A DNA stretch of 64,000 nt from Lampris incognitus (Eukaryota; Chordata; Actinopteri; Lampriformes; Lampridae). The DNA lies in contig NC_079212.1 of assembly GCF_029633865.1 (NCBI RefSeq), forward strand, positions 83,541,172 through 83,605,171, in the 5' to 3' direction. Shown in pieces: positions 28,250-43,229 of this stretch. The position numbers were made by a program, and so were the translations under genes. How positions within the stretch are numbered: the first letter of the stretch is position 1; each line of letters opens with the position of its first letter. Below the pieces are notes generated by a model, which was given only the letters and a program-made list of their open reading frames with translations, did not search any database and had not been told where the DNA came from.

Positions 28250-31200
28250 GAGCGCAGCTATATGTACAAAAGCAAGCTACACAGGGCAGCTATATGTATA
28301 AAACCAAGCTACACAGGGCAGCTATATGTACAAAACCAAGCTACACAGGAAAAATACATGTACAAAACCAAGCTACATAGGGCAGCTATATGTACAAAAC
28401 CAAGCTACAAAAGGCATCTATATGTACAAACTTAAGCTAGAGAGGGAAGCTACGTGTATAAAACCAAGCTACACTGGGCAGCTATGTGTACAGAATCAAC
28501 CTACAGAGGGCAGCTATATGTAAAAAGCTAAGCTACACAAGGCAGCTATATGTACAAAACCAAGCTACACAGGGCAGCTACATGTACAAAACCAAGCTAC
28601 ACAGGGCACCTATACGTACAAAACCAAGCTACAGAGCACAGCTATAGGTAACAAAAACAAGCTACAAAGGGCAGTTATATGTACAAAACCAAGCTACACA
28701 GGGCAACTATATGTACAAAACCAAGCTACTGAGGGCAGCTACATGTACCAAACCAAGCTACACAGGGCAGCTGTATGTACAAAACCAAGCTAAAGAGGGC
28801 AGCTATATGTACAAAACCAAGCTACATAGGGCAGCTATATGTACAAAACCAAGCTACACAGGGCAGCTGTATGTAAAAACCAAGCTACAGAGGGAAGCTA
28901 TATGTACAAAATACAAGCTACACCGGGTAGCTGTATGTAAAAAACCAAGCTATAGAGGGCAGCTATATGTACAAAACCAAGCTACAGAGAACAGCTATGT
29001 GTACAAAACCAAGCTAAACAGGGCAACTATATGTACAAAACCAAGCTACACAGGGCAGCTATGTGTACAAAACCAAGCTAAACAGGGCAACTATATGTAC
29101 AAAACCAAGCTACACAGAGCAGCTATATTTACAAAACCAAGCTACAGAGCGCAGCTATATGTACAAAACCAAGCTACACAGGGCAGCTACATGTACAAAA
29201 CCAAGCTACACAGGGCAACTATACGTACAAAACCAAGCTACACAGGAAAAATACATGTACAAAACCAAGCTACATAGGGCAGCTATATGTACAAAACCAA
29301 GCTACAAAAGGCATCTATATCTACAAAATTAAGCTAGAGAGGGCAGCTACGTGTATAAAACCAAGCTACACTGGGCAGCTATGTGTACAGAATCAACCTA
29401 CAGAGGGCAGCTATATGTAAAAAGCTAAGCTACACAAGGCAGCTATATGTACAAAACCAAGCTACACAGGGCAGCTACATGTACAAATCCAAGCTACACA
29501 GGGCACCTATACGTACACAACCAAGCTAAACAGGGCAGGTATATGTACAAAACCAAGCTACACAGGGCAGCTATATATACAAAACCAAGCTACACAGGGC
29601 AGCTACATGCACAAAACCAAGCTACACAGGGCAGCTATATGTACAACACCAAGCTACAGAGCACAGCTATAGGTAACAAAACCAAGCTACAAAGGGCAGT
29701 TATATGTACAAAACCAAGCTACACAGGGCAACTATATGTACAAAACCAAGCTACTGAGGGCAGCTATATGTACAAAACCAAGCTACACAGGGCAGCTATA
29801 TGTACAAAACGAAGCTACACAGGGCACCTATATGTACAAAACCAAGCTACACAGGGCAGCTGTATGTACAAACCAAGCTACAGAGGGCAGCTCTATGTAC
29901 AAAATACAAGCTACACCGGGCAGCTGTATGTAAAAAACGAAGCTACAGAGGGCAGCTATATGTACAAAACCAAGCTACAGAGAGCAGCTATGTGTACAAA
30001 ACCAAGCTAAACAGGGCAACTATATGTACAAAACCAAGCTACACAGGGCAGCTATGTGTACAAAACCAAGCTAAACAGGGCAACTATATGTACAAAACCA
30101 AGCTACACAGGGCAGCTATATTTACAAAACCAAGCTACAGAGCGCAGCTATATGTACAAAAGCAAGCTACACAGGGCAGCATTATGTATAAAACCAAGTT
30201 ACACAGGGCAGCTATATGTACAAAACCAAGCTACACAGGAAAAATACATGTACAAAACCAAGCTACATAGGGCAGCTATATGTACAAAACCAAGCTACAA
30301 AAGGCATCTATATGTACAAAATTAAGCTAGAGAGGGAAGCTACGTGTATAAAACCAAGCTACACTGGGCAGCTATGTGTACAGAATCAACCTACAGAGGG
30401 CAGCTATATGTAAAAAGCTAAGCTACACAAGGCAGCTATATGTACAAAACCAAGCTACACAGGGCAGCTACATGTACAAAACCAAGCTACACAGGGCACC
30501 TATACGTACAAAACCAAGCTACAGAGCACAGCTATAGGTAACAAAAACAAGCTACAAAGGGCAGTTATATGTACAAAACCAAGCTACACAGGGCAACTAT
30601 ATGTACAAAACCAAGCTACTGAGGGCAGCTACATGTACAAAACCAAGCTACACAGGGCAGCTGTATGTACAAAACCAAGCTAAAGAGGGCAGCTATATGT
30701 ACAAAACCAAGCTACATAGGGCAGCTATATGTACAAAACCAAGCTACACAGGGCAGCTGTATGTAAAAACCAAGCTACAGAGGGAAGCTATATGTACAAA
30801 ATACAAGCTACACCGGGTAGCTGTATGTAAAAAACCAAGCTATAGAGGGCAGCTATATGTACAAAACCAAGCTACAGAGAACAGCTATGTGTACAAAACC
30901 AAGCTAAACAGGGCAACTATATGTACAAAACCAAGCTACACAGGGCAGCTATGTGTACAAAACCAAGCTAAACAGGGCAACTATATGTACAAAACCAAGC
31001 TACACAGAGCAGCTATATTTACAAAACCAAGCTACAGAGCGCAGCTATATGTACAAAACCAAGCTACACAGGGCAGCTACATGTACAAAACCAAGCTACA
31101 CAGGGCAACTATACGTACAAAACCAAGCTACACAGGAAAAATACATGCACAAAACCAAGCTACATAGGGCAGCTATATGTACAAAACCAAGCTACAAAAG

Positions 31201-32150
31201 GCATCTATATCTACAAAATTAAGCTAGAGAGGGCAGCTACGTGTATAAAACCAAGCTACACTGGGCAGCTATGTGTACAGAATCAACCTACAGAGGGCAG
31301 CTATATGTAAAAAGCTAAGCTACACAAGGCAGCTATATGTACAAAACCAAGCTACACAGGGCAGCTACATGTACAAATCCAAGCTACACAGGGCACCTAT
31401 ACGTACACAACCAAGCTAAACAGGGCAGGTATATGTACAAAACCAAGCTACACAGGGCAGCTATATATACAAAACCAAGCTACACAGGGCAGCTACATGC
31501 ACAAAACCAAGCTACACAGGGCAGCTATATGTACAACACCAAGCTACAGAGCACAGCTATAGGTAACAAAACCAAGCTACAAAGGGCAGTTATATGTACA
31601 AAACCAAGCTACACAGGGCAACTATATGTACAAAACCAAGCTACTGAGGGCAGCTATATGTACAAAACCAAGCTACACAGGGCAGCTATATGTACAAAAC
31701 GAAGCTACACAGGGCACCTATATGTACAAAACCAAGCTACACAGGGCAGCTGTATGTACAAACCAAGCTACAGAGGGCAGCTCTATGTACAAAATACAAG
31801 CTACACCGGGCAGCTGTATGTAAAAAACCAAGCTACAGAGGGCAGCTATATGTACAAAACCAAGCTACAGAGAGCAGCTATGTGTACAAAACCAAGCTAA
31901 ACAGGGCAACTATATGTACAAAACCAAGCTACACAGGGCAGCTATGTGTACAAAACCAAGCTAAACAGGGCAACTATATGTACAAAACCAAGCTACACAG
32001 GGCAGCTATATTTACAAAACCAAGCTACAGAGCGCAGCTATATGTACAAAAGCAAGCTACACAGGGCAGCATTATGTATAAAACCAAGTTACACAGGGCA
32101 GCTATATGTACAAAACCAAGCTACACAGGAAAAATACATGTACAAAACCA
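28250..32150 (+). repeat. 1,890-bp tandem duplication, two copies
   Basis: The segment from about 28250 recurs 1890 bp downstream. Landmarks pair at 28326/30216, 28711/30601, 29063/30953, 29447/31337, 29800/31690 and 30056/31946. Homology in register ends near 32150, where the expected CATAGGGCAGC monomer is replaced by CACAGGGCAACT. Confidence 0.87.
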
Positions 32151-32599
32151 AGCTACACAGGGCAACTATATGTACAAAACCAAGCTACTGGGGGCAGCTA
32201 TATGTACAAAACCTAGCTACACAGGGCAGCTATATGTACAAAACGAAGCTACACAGGGCAGCTGTATGTACAAAACAAAGCTACAGAGGGCAGCTATATG
32301 TACAAAACCAAGCTAAACAGGGCAGCTGTATGTACAAAACCAAGCTACAGAGGGCAGCTATATGTATAAAACCAAGCTACACAGGGCAGCTATATGTACA
32401 AAACCAAGCTACACAGGAAAAATACATGTACAAAACCAAGCTACATAGGGCAGCTATATGTACAAAACCAAGCTACAAAAGGCATCTATATGTACAAAAT
32501 TAAGCTAGAGAGGGCAGCTACGTGTATAAAACCAAGCTACACTGGGCAGCTATGTGTACAGAATCAACCTACAGAGGGCAGCTATATGTAAAAAGCTAA

Positions 32600-35500
32600 G
32601 CTACACAAGGCAGCTATATGTACAAAACCAAGCTACACAGGGCAGCTACATGTACAAAACCAAGCTACACAGGGCACCTATACGTACAAAACCAAGCTAC
32701 AGAGCACAGCTATAGGTAACAAAAAAAGCTACAAAGGGCACCTATATGTACAAAACCAAGCTACACAGGGCAGCTGTATGTACAAACCAAGCTACAGAGG
32801 GCAGCTCTATGTACAAAATACAAGCTACACCGGGCAGCTGTATGTAAAAAACCAAGCTACACAGGGCAGCTATATGTACAAAACCAAGCTACACAGGGCA
32901 GCTATGTGTACAAAACCAAGCTAAACAGGGCAACTATATGTACAAAACCAAGCTACACAGGGCAGCTATGTGTACAAAACCAAGCTAAACAGGGCAACTA
33001 TATGTACAAAACCAAGCTACACAGGGCAGCTATATTTACAAAACCAAGCTACAGAGCGCAGCTTTATGTACAAAAGCAAGCTACACAGGGCAGCTATATG
33101 TATAAAACCAACCTACACAGGGCAGCTATATGTACAAAACCAAGCTACACAGGAAAAATACATGTACAAAACCAAGCTACATAGGGCAGCTATATGTACA
33201 AAACCAAGCTACAAAAGGCATCTATATGTACAAAATTAAGCTAGAGAGGGAAGCTACGTGTATAAAACCAAGCTACACTGGGCAGCTATGTGTACAGAAT
33301 CAACCTACAGAGGGCAGCTATATGTAAAAAGCTAAGCTACACAAGGCAGCTATATGTACAAAACCAAGCTACACAGGGCAGCTACATGTACAAAACCAAG
33401 CTACACAGGGCACCTATACGAACAAAACCAAGCTACAGAGCACAGCTATAGGTAACAAAAACAAGCTACAAAGGGCAGTTATATGTACAAAACCAAGCTA
33501 CACAGGGCAACTATATGTACAAAACCAAGCTACTGAGGGCAGCTACATGTACAAAACCAAGCTACACAGGGCAGCTGTATGTACAAAACCAAGCTAAAGA
33601 GGGCAGCTATATGTACAAAACCAAGCTACATAGGGCAGCTATATGTACAAAACCAAGCTACACAGGGCAGCTGTATGTACAAAAAAAGCTACAGAGGGAA
33701 GCTATATGTACAAAATACAAGCTACACCGGGTAGCTGTATGTAAAAAACCAAGCTATAGAGGGCAGCTATATGTACAAAACCAAGCTACAGAGAACAGCT
33801 ATGTGTACAAAACCAAGCTAAACAGGGCAACTATATGTACAAAACCAAGCTACACAGGGCAGCTATGTGTACAAAACCAAGCTAAACAGGGCAACTATAT
33901 GTACAAAACCAAGCTACACAGGGCAGCTATATTTACAAAACCAAGCTACAGAGCGCAGCTATATGTACAAAACCAAGCTACACAGGGCAGCTACATGTAC
34001 AAAACCAAGCTACAAAGGGCAGTTATATGTACAAAACCAAGCTACAGAGCACAGCTATAGGTAACAAAAAAAAGCTACAAAGGACACCTATATGTACAAA
34101 ACCAAGCTACACAGGGCAGCTGTATGTACAAACCAAGCTACAGAGGGCAGCTCTATGTACAAAATACAAGCTACACCGGGCAGCTGTATGTAAAAAACCA
34201 AGCTACAGAGGGCAGCTATATGTACAAAACCAAGCTACAGAGAGCAGCTATGTGTACAAAACCAAGCTAAACAGGGCAACTATATGTACAAAACCAAGCT
34301 ACACAGGGCAGCTATGTGTACAAAACCAAGCTAAACAGGGCAACTATATGTACAAAACCAAGCTACACAGGGCAGCTATATTTACAAAACCAAGCTACAG
34401 AGCGCAGCTTTATGTACAAAAGCAAGCTACACAGGGCAGCTATATGTATAAAACCAACCTACACAGGGCAGCTATATGTACAAAACCAAGCTACACAGGA
34501 AAAATACATGTACAAAACCAAGCTACATAGGGCAGCTATATGTACAAAACCAAGCTACAAAAGGCATCTCTATGTACAAAATTAAGCTAGAGAGGGAAGC
34601 TACGTGTATAAAACCAAGCTACACTGGGCAGCTATGTGTACAGAATCAACCTACAGAGGGCAGCTATATGTAAAAAGCTAAGCTACACAAGGCAGCTATA
34701 TGTTCAAAACCAAGCCTCACAGGGCAGCTACATGTACAAAACCAAGCTACACAGGGCACCTATACGTACAAAACCAAGCTACAGAGCACAGCTATAGGTA
34801 ACAAAAACAAGCTACAAAGGGCAGTTATATGTACAAAACCAAGCTACACAGGGCAACTATATGTACAAAACCAAGCTACTGAGGGCAGCTACATGTACAA
34901 AACCAAGCTACACAGGGCAGCTGTATGTACAAAACCAAGCTAAAGAGGGCAGCTATATGTACAAAACCAAGCTACATAGGGCAGCTATATGTACAAAACC
35001 AAGCTACACAGGGCAGCTGTATGTACAAACCAAGCTACAGAGGGAAGCTATATGTACAAAATACAATCTACACCGGGTAGCTGTATGTAAAAAACCAAGC
35101 TATAGAGGGCAGCTATATGTACAAAACCAAGCTACAGAGAACAGCTATGTGTACAAAACCAAGCTAAACAGGGCAACTATATGTGCAAAACCAAGCTACA
35201 CAGGGCAGCTATGTGTACAAAACCAAGCTAAACAGGGCAACTATATGTACAAAACCAAGCTACACAGGGCAGCTATATTTACAAAACCAAGCTACAGAGC
35301 GCAGCTATATGTACAAAACCAAGCTACACAGGGCAGCTACATGTACAAAACCAAGCTACACAGGGCAACTATACGTACAAAACCAAGCTACACAGGAAAA
35401 ATACATGTACAAAACCAAGCTATATAGGGCAGCTATATGTACAAAACCAAGCTACAAAAGGCATCTATATGTACAAAATTAAGCTAGAGAGGGCAGCTAC

Positions 35501-38500
35501 GTGTATAAAACCAAGCTACACTGGGCAGCTATGTGTACAGAATCAACCTACAGAGGGCAGCTATATGTAAAAAGCTAAGCTACACAAGGCAGCTATATGT
35601 ACAAAACCAAGCTACACAGGGCAGCTACATGTACAAAACCAAGCTACACAGGGCACCTATACGTACACAACCAAGCTAAACAGGGCAGGTATATGTACAA
35701 AACCAAGCTACACAGGGCAGCTATATATACAAAACCAAGCTACACAGGGCAGCTACATGCACAAAACCAAGCTACACAGGGCAGCTATATGTACAACACC
35801 AAGCTACAGAGCACAGCTATAGGTAACAAAACCAAGCTACAAAGGGCAGTTATATGTACAAAACCAAGCTACACAGGGCAACTATATGTACAAAACCAAG
35901 CTACTGAGGGCAGCTATATGTACAAAACCTAGCTACACAGGGCAGCTATATGTACAAAACGAAGCTACACAGGGCAGCTGTATGTACAAAACAAAGCTAC
36001 AGAGGGCAGCTATATGTACAAAACCAAGCTAAACAGGGCAGCTGTATGTACAAAACCAAGCTACAGAGGGCAGCTATATGTATAAAACCAAGCTACACAG
36101 GGCAGCTATATGTACAAAACCAAGCTACACAGGAAAAATACATGTACAAAACCAAGCTACATAGGGCAGCTATATGTACAAAACCAAGCTACAAAAGGCA
36201 TCTATATGTACAAAATTAAGCTAGAGAGGGCAGCTACGTGTATAAAACCAAGCTACACTGGGCAGCTATGTGTACAGAATCAACCTACAGAGGGCAGCTA
36301 TATGTAAAAAGCTAAGCTACACAAGGCAGCTATATGTACAAAACCAAGCTACACAGGGCAGCTACATGTACAAAACCAAGCTACACAGGGCACCTATACG
36401 TACAAAACCAAGCTACAGAGCACAGCTATAGGTAACAAAAAAAAGCTACAAAGGGCACCTATATGTACAAAACCAAGCTACACAGGGCAGCTGTATGTAC
36501 AAACCAAGCTACAGAGGGCAGCTCTATGTACAAAATACAAGCTACACCGGGCAGCTGTATGTAAAAAACCAAGCTACACAGGGCAGCTATATGTACAAAA
36601 CCAAGCTACAGAGAGCAGCTATGTGTACAAAACCAAGCTAAACAGGGCAACTATATGTACAAAACCAAGCTACACAAGGCAGCTATGTGTACAAAACCAA
36701 GCTACACAGGGCAGCTATATTTACAAAACCAAGCTACAGAGCGCAGCTTTATGTACAAAAGCAAGCTACACAGGGCAGCTATATGTATAAAACCAACCTA
36801 CACAGGGCAGCTATATGTACAAAACCAAGCTACACAGGAAAAATACATGTACAAAACCAAGCTACATAGGGCAGCTATATGTACAAAACCAAGCTACAAA
36901 AGGCATCTATATGTACAAAATTAAGCTAGAGAGGGAAGCTACGTGTATAAAACCAAGCTACACTGGGCAGCTATGTGTACAGAATCAACCTACAGAGGGC
37001 AGCTATATGTAAAAAGCTAAGCTACACAAGGCAGCTATATGTACAAAACCAAGCTACACAGGGCAGCTACATGTACAAAACCAAGCTACACAGGGCACCT
37101 ATACGAACAAAACCAAGCTACAGAGCACAGCTATAGGTAACAAAAACAAGCTACAAAGGGCAGTTATATGTACAAAACCAAGCTACACAGGGCAACTATA
37201 TGTACAAAACCAAGCTACTGAGGGCAGCTACATGTACAAAACCAAGCTACACAGGGCAGCTGTATGTACAAAACCAAGCTAAAGAGGGCAGCTATATGTA
37301 CAAAACCAAGCTACATAGGGCAGCTATATGTACAAAACCAAGCTACACAGGGCAGCTGTATGTACAAACCAAGCTACATAGGGCAGCTATATGTACAAAA
37401 CCAAGCTACACAGGGCAGCTGTATGTACAAAATACAAGCTACACCGGGTAGCTGTATGTAAAAAACCAAGCTATAGAGGGCAGCTATATGTACAAAACCA
37501 AGCTACAGAGAACAGCTATGTGTACAAAACCAAGCTAAACAGGGCAACTATATGTACAAAACCAAGCTACACAGGGCAGCTATGTGTACAAAACCAAGCT
37601 AAACAGGGCAACTATATGTACAAAACCAAGCTACACAGGGCAGCTATATTTACAAAACCAAGCTACAGAGCGCAGCTATATGTACAAAACCAAGCTACTG
37701 AGGGCAGCTACATGTACAAAACCAACCTAAACAGGGCAGCTCTATGTACAAAACCAAGCTACATAGGGCAGCTATATGTACAAAACCAAGCTACACAGGG
37801 CAGCTATATGTACAAAACCAAGCTACATAGGGCAGCTATATGTACAAAACCAAGCTACACAGGGCAGCTGTATGTACAAACCAAGCTACAGAGGGAAGCT
37901 ATATGTACAAAATACAAGCTACACCGGGTAGCTGTATGTAAAAAACCAAGCTATAGAGGGCAGCTATATGTACAAAACCAAGCTACAGAGAACAGCTATG
38001 TGTACAAAACCAAGCTAAACAGGGCAACTATATGTACAAAACCAAGCTACACAGGGCAGCTATGTGTACAAAACCAAGCAAAACAGGGCAACTATATGTA
38101 CAAAACCAAGCTACACAGGGCAGCTATATTTACAAAACCAAGCTACAGAGCGCAGCTATATGTACAAAACCAAGCTACACAGGGCAGCTACATGTACAAA
38201 ACCAAGCTACACAGGGCAACTATACGTACAAAACCAAGCTACACAGGAAAAATACATGTACAAAACCAAGCTATATAGGGCAGCTATATGTACAAAACCA
38301 AGCTACAAAAGGCATCTATATGTACAAAATTAAGCTAGAGAGGGCAGCTACGTGTATAAAACCAAGCTACACTGGGCAGCTATGTGTATAGAATCAACCT
38401 ACAGAGGGCAGCTATATGTAAAAAGCTAAGCTACACAAGGCAGCTATATGTACAAAACCAAGCTACACAGGGCAGCTACATGTACAAAACCAAGCTACAC

Positions 38501-41500
38501 AGGGCACCTATACGTACACAACCAAGCTAAACAGGGCAGGTATATGTACAAAACCAAGCTACACAGGGCAGCTATATATACAAAACCAAGCTACACAGGG
38601 CAGCTACATGCACAAAACCAAGCTACACAGGGCAGCTATATGTACAACACCAAGCTACAGAGCACAGCTATAGGTAACAAAACCAAGCTACAAAGGGCAG
38701 TTATATGTACAAAACCAAGCTACACAGGGCAACTATATGTACAAAACCAAGCTACTGAGGGCAGCTATATGTACAAAACCTAGCTACACAGGGCAGCTAT
38801 ATGTACAAAACGAAGCTACACAGGGCAGCTGTATGTACAAAACAAAGCTACAGAGGGCAGCTATATGTACAAAACCAAGCTAAACAGGGCAGCTGTATGT
38901 ACAAAACCAAGCTACAGAGGGCAGCTATATGTATAAAACCAAGCTACACAGGGCAGCTATATGTACAAAACCAAGCTACACAGGAAAAATACATGTACAA
39001 AACCAAGCTACATAGGGCAGCTATATGTACAAAACCAAGCTACAAAAGGCATCTATATGTACAAAATTAAGCTAGAGAGGGCAGCTACGTGTATAAAACC
39101 AAGCTACACTGGGCAGCTATGTGTACAGAATCAACCTACAGAGGGCAGCTATATGTAAAAAGCTAAGCTACACAAGGCAGCTATATGTACAAAACCAAGC
39201 TACACAGGGCAGCTACATGTACAAAACCAAGCTACACAGGGCACCTATACGTACAAAACCAAGCTACAGAGCACAGCTATAGGTAACAAAAAAAAGCTAC
39301 AAAGGGCACCTATATGTACAAAACCAAGCTACACAGGGCAGCTGTATGTACAAACCAAGCTACAGAGGGCAGCTCTATGTACAAAATACAAGCTACACCG
39401 GGCAGCTGTATGTAAAAAACCAAGCTACACAGGGCAGCTATATGTACAAAACCAAGCTACAGAGAGCAGCTATGTGTACAAAACCAAGCTAAACAGGGCA
39501 ACTATATGTACAAAACCAAGCTACACAGGGCAGCTATGTGTACAAAACCAAGCTAAACAGGGCAACTATATGTACAAAACCAAGCTACACAGGGCAGCTA
39601 TATTTACAAAACCAAGCTACAGAGCGCAGCTTTATGTACAAAAGCAAGCTACACAGGGCAGCTATATGTATAAAACCAACCTACACAGGGCAGCTATATG
39701 TACCAAACCAAGCTACACAGGAAAAATACATGTACAAAACCAAGCTACATAGGGCAGCTATATGTACAAAACCAAGCTACAAAAAGCATCTATATGTACA
39801 AAATTAAGCTAGAGAGGGAAGCTACGTGTATAAAACCAAGCTACACTGGGCAGCTATGTGTACAGAATCAACCTACAGAGGGCAGCTATATGTAAAAAGC
39901 TAAGCTACACAAGGCAGCTATATGTACAAAACCAAGCTACACAGGGCAGCTACATGTACAAAACCAAGCTACACAGGGCACCTATACGAACAAAACCAAG
40001 CTACAGAGCACAGCTATAGGTAACAAAAACAAGCTACAAAGGGCAGTTATATGTACAAAACCAAGCTACACAGGGCAACTATATGTACAAAACCAAGCTA
40101 CTGAGGGCAGCTACATGTACAAAACCAAGCTACACAGGGCAGCTGTATGTACAAAACCAAGCTAAAGAGGGCAGCTATATGTACAAAACCAAGCTACATA
40201 GGGCAGCTATATGTACAAAACCAAGCTACACAGGGCAGCTGTATGTACAAACCGAGCTACAGAGGGAAGCTATATGTACAAAATACAAGCTACACCGGGT
40301 AGCTGTATGTAAAAAACCAAGCTATAGAGGGCAGCTATATGTACAAAACCAAGCTACAGAGAACAGCTATGTGTACAAAACCAAGCTAAACAGGGCAACT
40401 ATATGTACAAAACCAAGCTACACAGGGCAGCTATGTGTACAAAACCAAGCTAAACAGGGCAACTATATGTACAAAACCAAGCTACACAGGGCAGCTATAT
40501 TTACAAAACCAAGCTACAGAGCGCAGCTATATGTACAAAACCAAGCTACACAGGGCAGCTACATGTACAAAACCAAGCTACAAAGGGCAGTTATATGTAC
40601 AAAACCAAGCTACAGAGCACAGCTATAGGTAACAAAAAAAGCTACAAAGGGCACCTATATGTACAAAACCAAGCTACACAGGGCAGCTGTATGTACAAAC
40701 CAAGCTACAGAGGGCAGCTCTATGTACAAAATACAAGCTACACCGGGCAGCTGTATGTAAAAAACCAAGCTACAGAGGGCAGCTATATGTACAAAACCAA
40801 GCTACAGAGAGCAGCTATGTGTACAAAACCAAGCTAAACAGGGCAACTATATGTACAAAACCAAGCTACACAGGGCAGCTATGTGTACAAAACCAAGCTA
40901 AACAGGGCAACTATATGTACAAAACCAAGCTACACAGGGCAGCTATATTTACAAAACCAAGCTACAGAGCGCAGCTTTATGTACAAAAGCAAGCTACACA
41001 GGGCAGCTATATGTATAAAACCAACCTACACAGGGCAGCTATATGTACAAAACCAAGCTACACAGGAAAAATACATGTACAAAACCAAGCTACATAGGGC
41101 AGCTATATGTACAAAACCAAGCTACAAAAGGCATCTATATGTACAAAATTAAGCTAGAGAGGGAAGCTACGTGTATAAAACCAAGCTACACTGGGCAGCT
41201 ATGTGTACAGAATCAACCTACAGAGGGCAGCTATATGTAAAAAGCTAAGCTACACAAGGCAGCTATATGTACAAAACCAAGCTACACAGGGCAGCTACAT
41301 GTACAAAACCAAGCTACACAGGGCACCTATACGAACAAAACCAAGCTACAGAGCACAGCTATAGGTAACAAAAACAAGCTACAAAGGGCAGTTATATGTA
41401 CAAAACCAAGCTACACAGGGCAACTATATGTACAAAACCAAGCTACTGAGGGCAGCTACATGTACAAAACCAAGCTACACAGGGCAGCTGTATGTACAAA

Positions 41501-41560
41501 ACCAAGCTAAAGAGGGCAGCTATATGTACAAAACCAAGCAACATAGGGCAGCTATATGTA
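32600..41560 (+). repeat. Complex nested duplications (offsets about 6567, 2851 and 1346 bp)
   Basis: The segment about 32.6-35.0 kb recurs at about 39.2-41.5 kb with a 6567-6568-bp offset (33130/39698, 33515/40083, 34476/41043, 34861/41428). Within it, 33130/34476 and 33515/34861 are 1346 bp apart. Separately, about 35.2-36.6 kb recurs at about 38.05-39.45 kb with a 2851-bp offset (35597/38448, 35950/38801, 36110/38961). All copies share private variants such as ATAAAACCAACCTAC and CAAAACCTAGCTAC, which support common ancestry. Confidence 0.8.
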
Positions 41561-43229
41561 CAAAACCAAGCTACACAGGGCAGCTGTATGTACAAACCAA
41601 GCTACAGAGGGAAGCTATATGTACAAAATACAAGCTACACCGGGTAGCTGTATGTAAAAAACCAAGCTATAGAGGGCAGCTATATGTACAAAACCAAGCT
41701 ACAGAGAACAGCTATGTGTACAAAACCAAGCTAAACAGGGCAACTATATGTACAAAACCAAGCTACACAGGGCAGCTATGTGTACAAAACCAAGCTAAAC
41801 AGGGCAACTATATGTACAAAACCAAGCTACACAGGGCAGCTATATTTACAAAACCAAGCTACAGAGCGCAGCTATATGTACAAAACCAAGCTACACAGGG
41901 CAGCTACATGTACAAAACCAAGCTACACAGGGCACCTATACGTACAAAACCAAGCTACACAGGAAAAATACATGTACAAAACCAAGCTACATAGGGCAGC
42001 TATATGTACAAAACCAAGCTACAAAAGGCATCTATATGTACAAAATTAAGCTAGAGAGGGCAGCTACGTGTATAAAACCAAGCTACACTGGGCAGCTATG
42101 TGTACAGAATCAACCTACAGAGGGCAGCTATATGTAAAAAGCTAAGCTACACAAGGCAGCTATATGTACAAAACCAAGCTACACAGGGCAGCTACATGTA
42201 CAAAACCAAGCTACACAGGGCACCTATACGTACACAACCAAGCTAAACAGGGCAGGTATATGTACAAAACCAAGCTACGCAGGGCAGCTACATATACAAA
42301 ACCAAGCTACACAGGGCAGCTACATGCACAAAACCAAGCTACACAGGGCAACTATATGTACAAAACCAAGCTACACAGGGCAGCTATATTTACAAAACCA
42401 AGCTACAGAGCACAGCTATATGTACAAAACCAAGCTACACAGGGCAGCTACATGTACAAAACCAGGCTACACAGGGCACCTATATGTACAAAACCAAGCT
42501 ACACAGGAAAAATACATGTACAAAACCAAGCTACATAGGGCAGCTATATGTACAAAACCAAGCTACAAAAGGCATCTATATGTACAAAATTAAGCTAGAG
42601 AGGGCAGCTACGTGTATAAAACCAAGCTACACTGGGCAGCTATGTGTACAGAATCAACCTACAGAGGGCAGCTATATGTAAAAAGCTAAGCTACACAAGG
42701 CAGCTATATGTACAAAACCAAGCTACACAGGGCAGCTACATGTACAAAACCAAGCTACACAGGGCACCTATACGTACAAAACCAAGCTAAACAGGGCAGG
42801 TATATGTACAAAACCAAGCTACACAGGGCAGCTACATATACAAAACCAAGCTACACAAGGCAGTTTTATGCACAAAACCAAGCTACACAGGGCAGCTATA
42901 TGTACAACACCAAGCTACAGAGCACAGCTATAGGTAACAAAACCAAGCTACAAAGGGCAGTTATATGTACAAAACCAAGCTACACAGGGCAACTATATGT
43001 ACAAAACCAAGCTACTGAGGGCAGCTATATGTAAAAAAACAAGCTACACAGGGCAGCTATATGTACAGAACGAAGCTACACAGGGCAGCTGTATGTACAA
43101 AACAAAGCTACAGAGGGCAGCTATATGTACAAAACCAAGCTAAACAGGGCAGCTGTATGTACAAAACCAAGCTACAGAGGGCAGCTATATGTATAAAACC
43201 AAGCTACACAGGGCAGCTATATGTACAAA

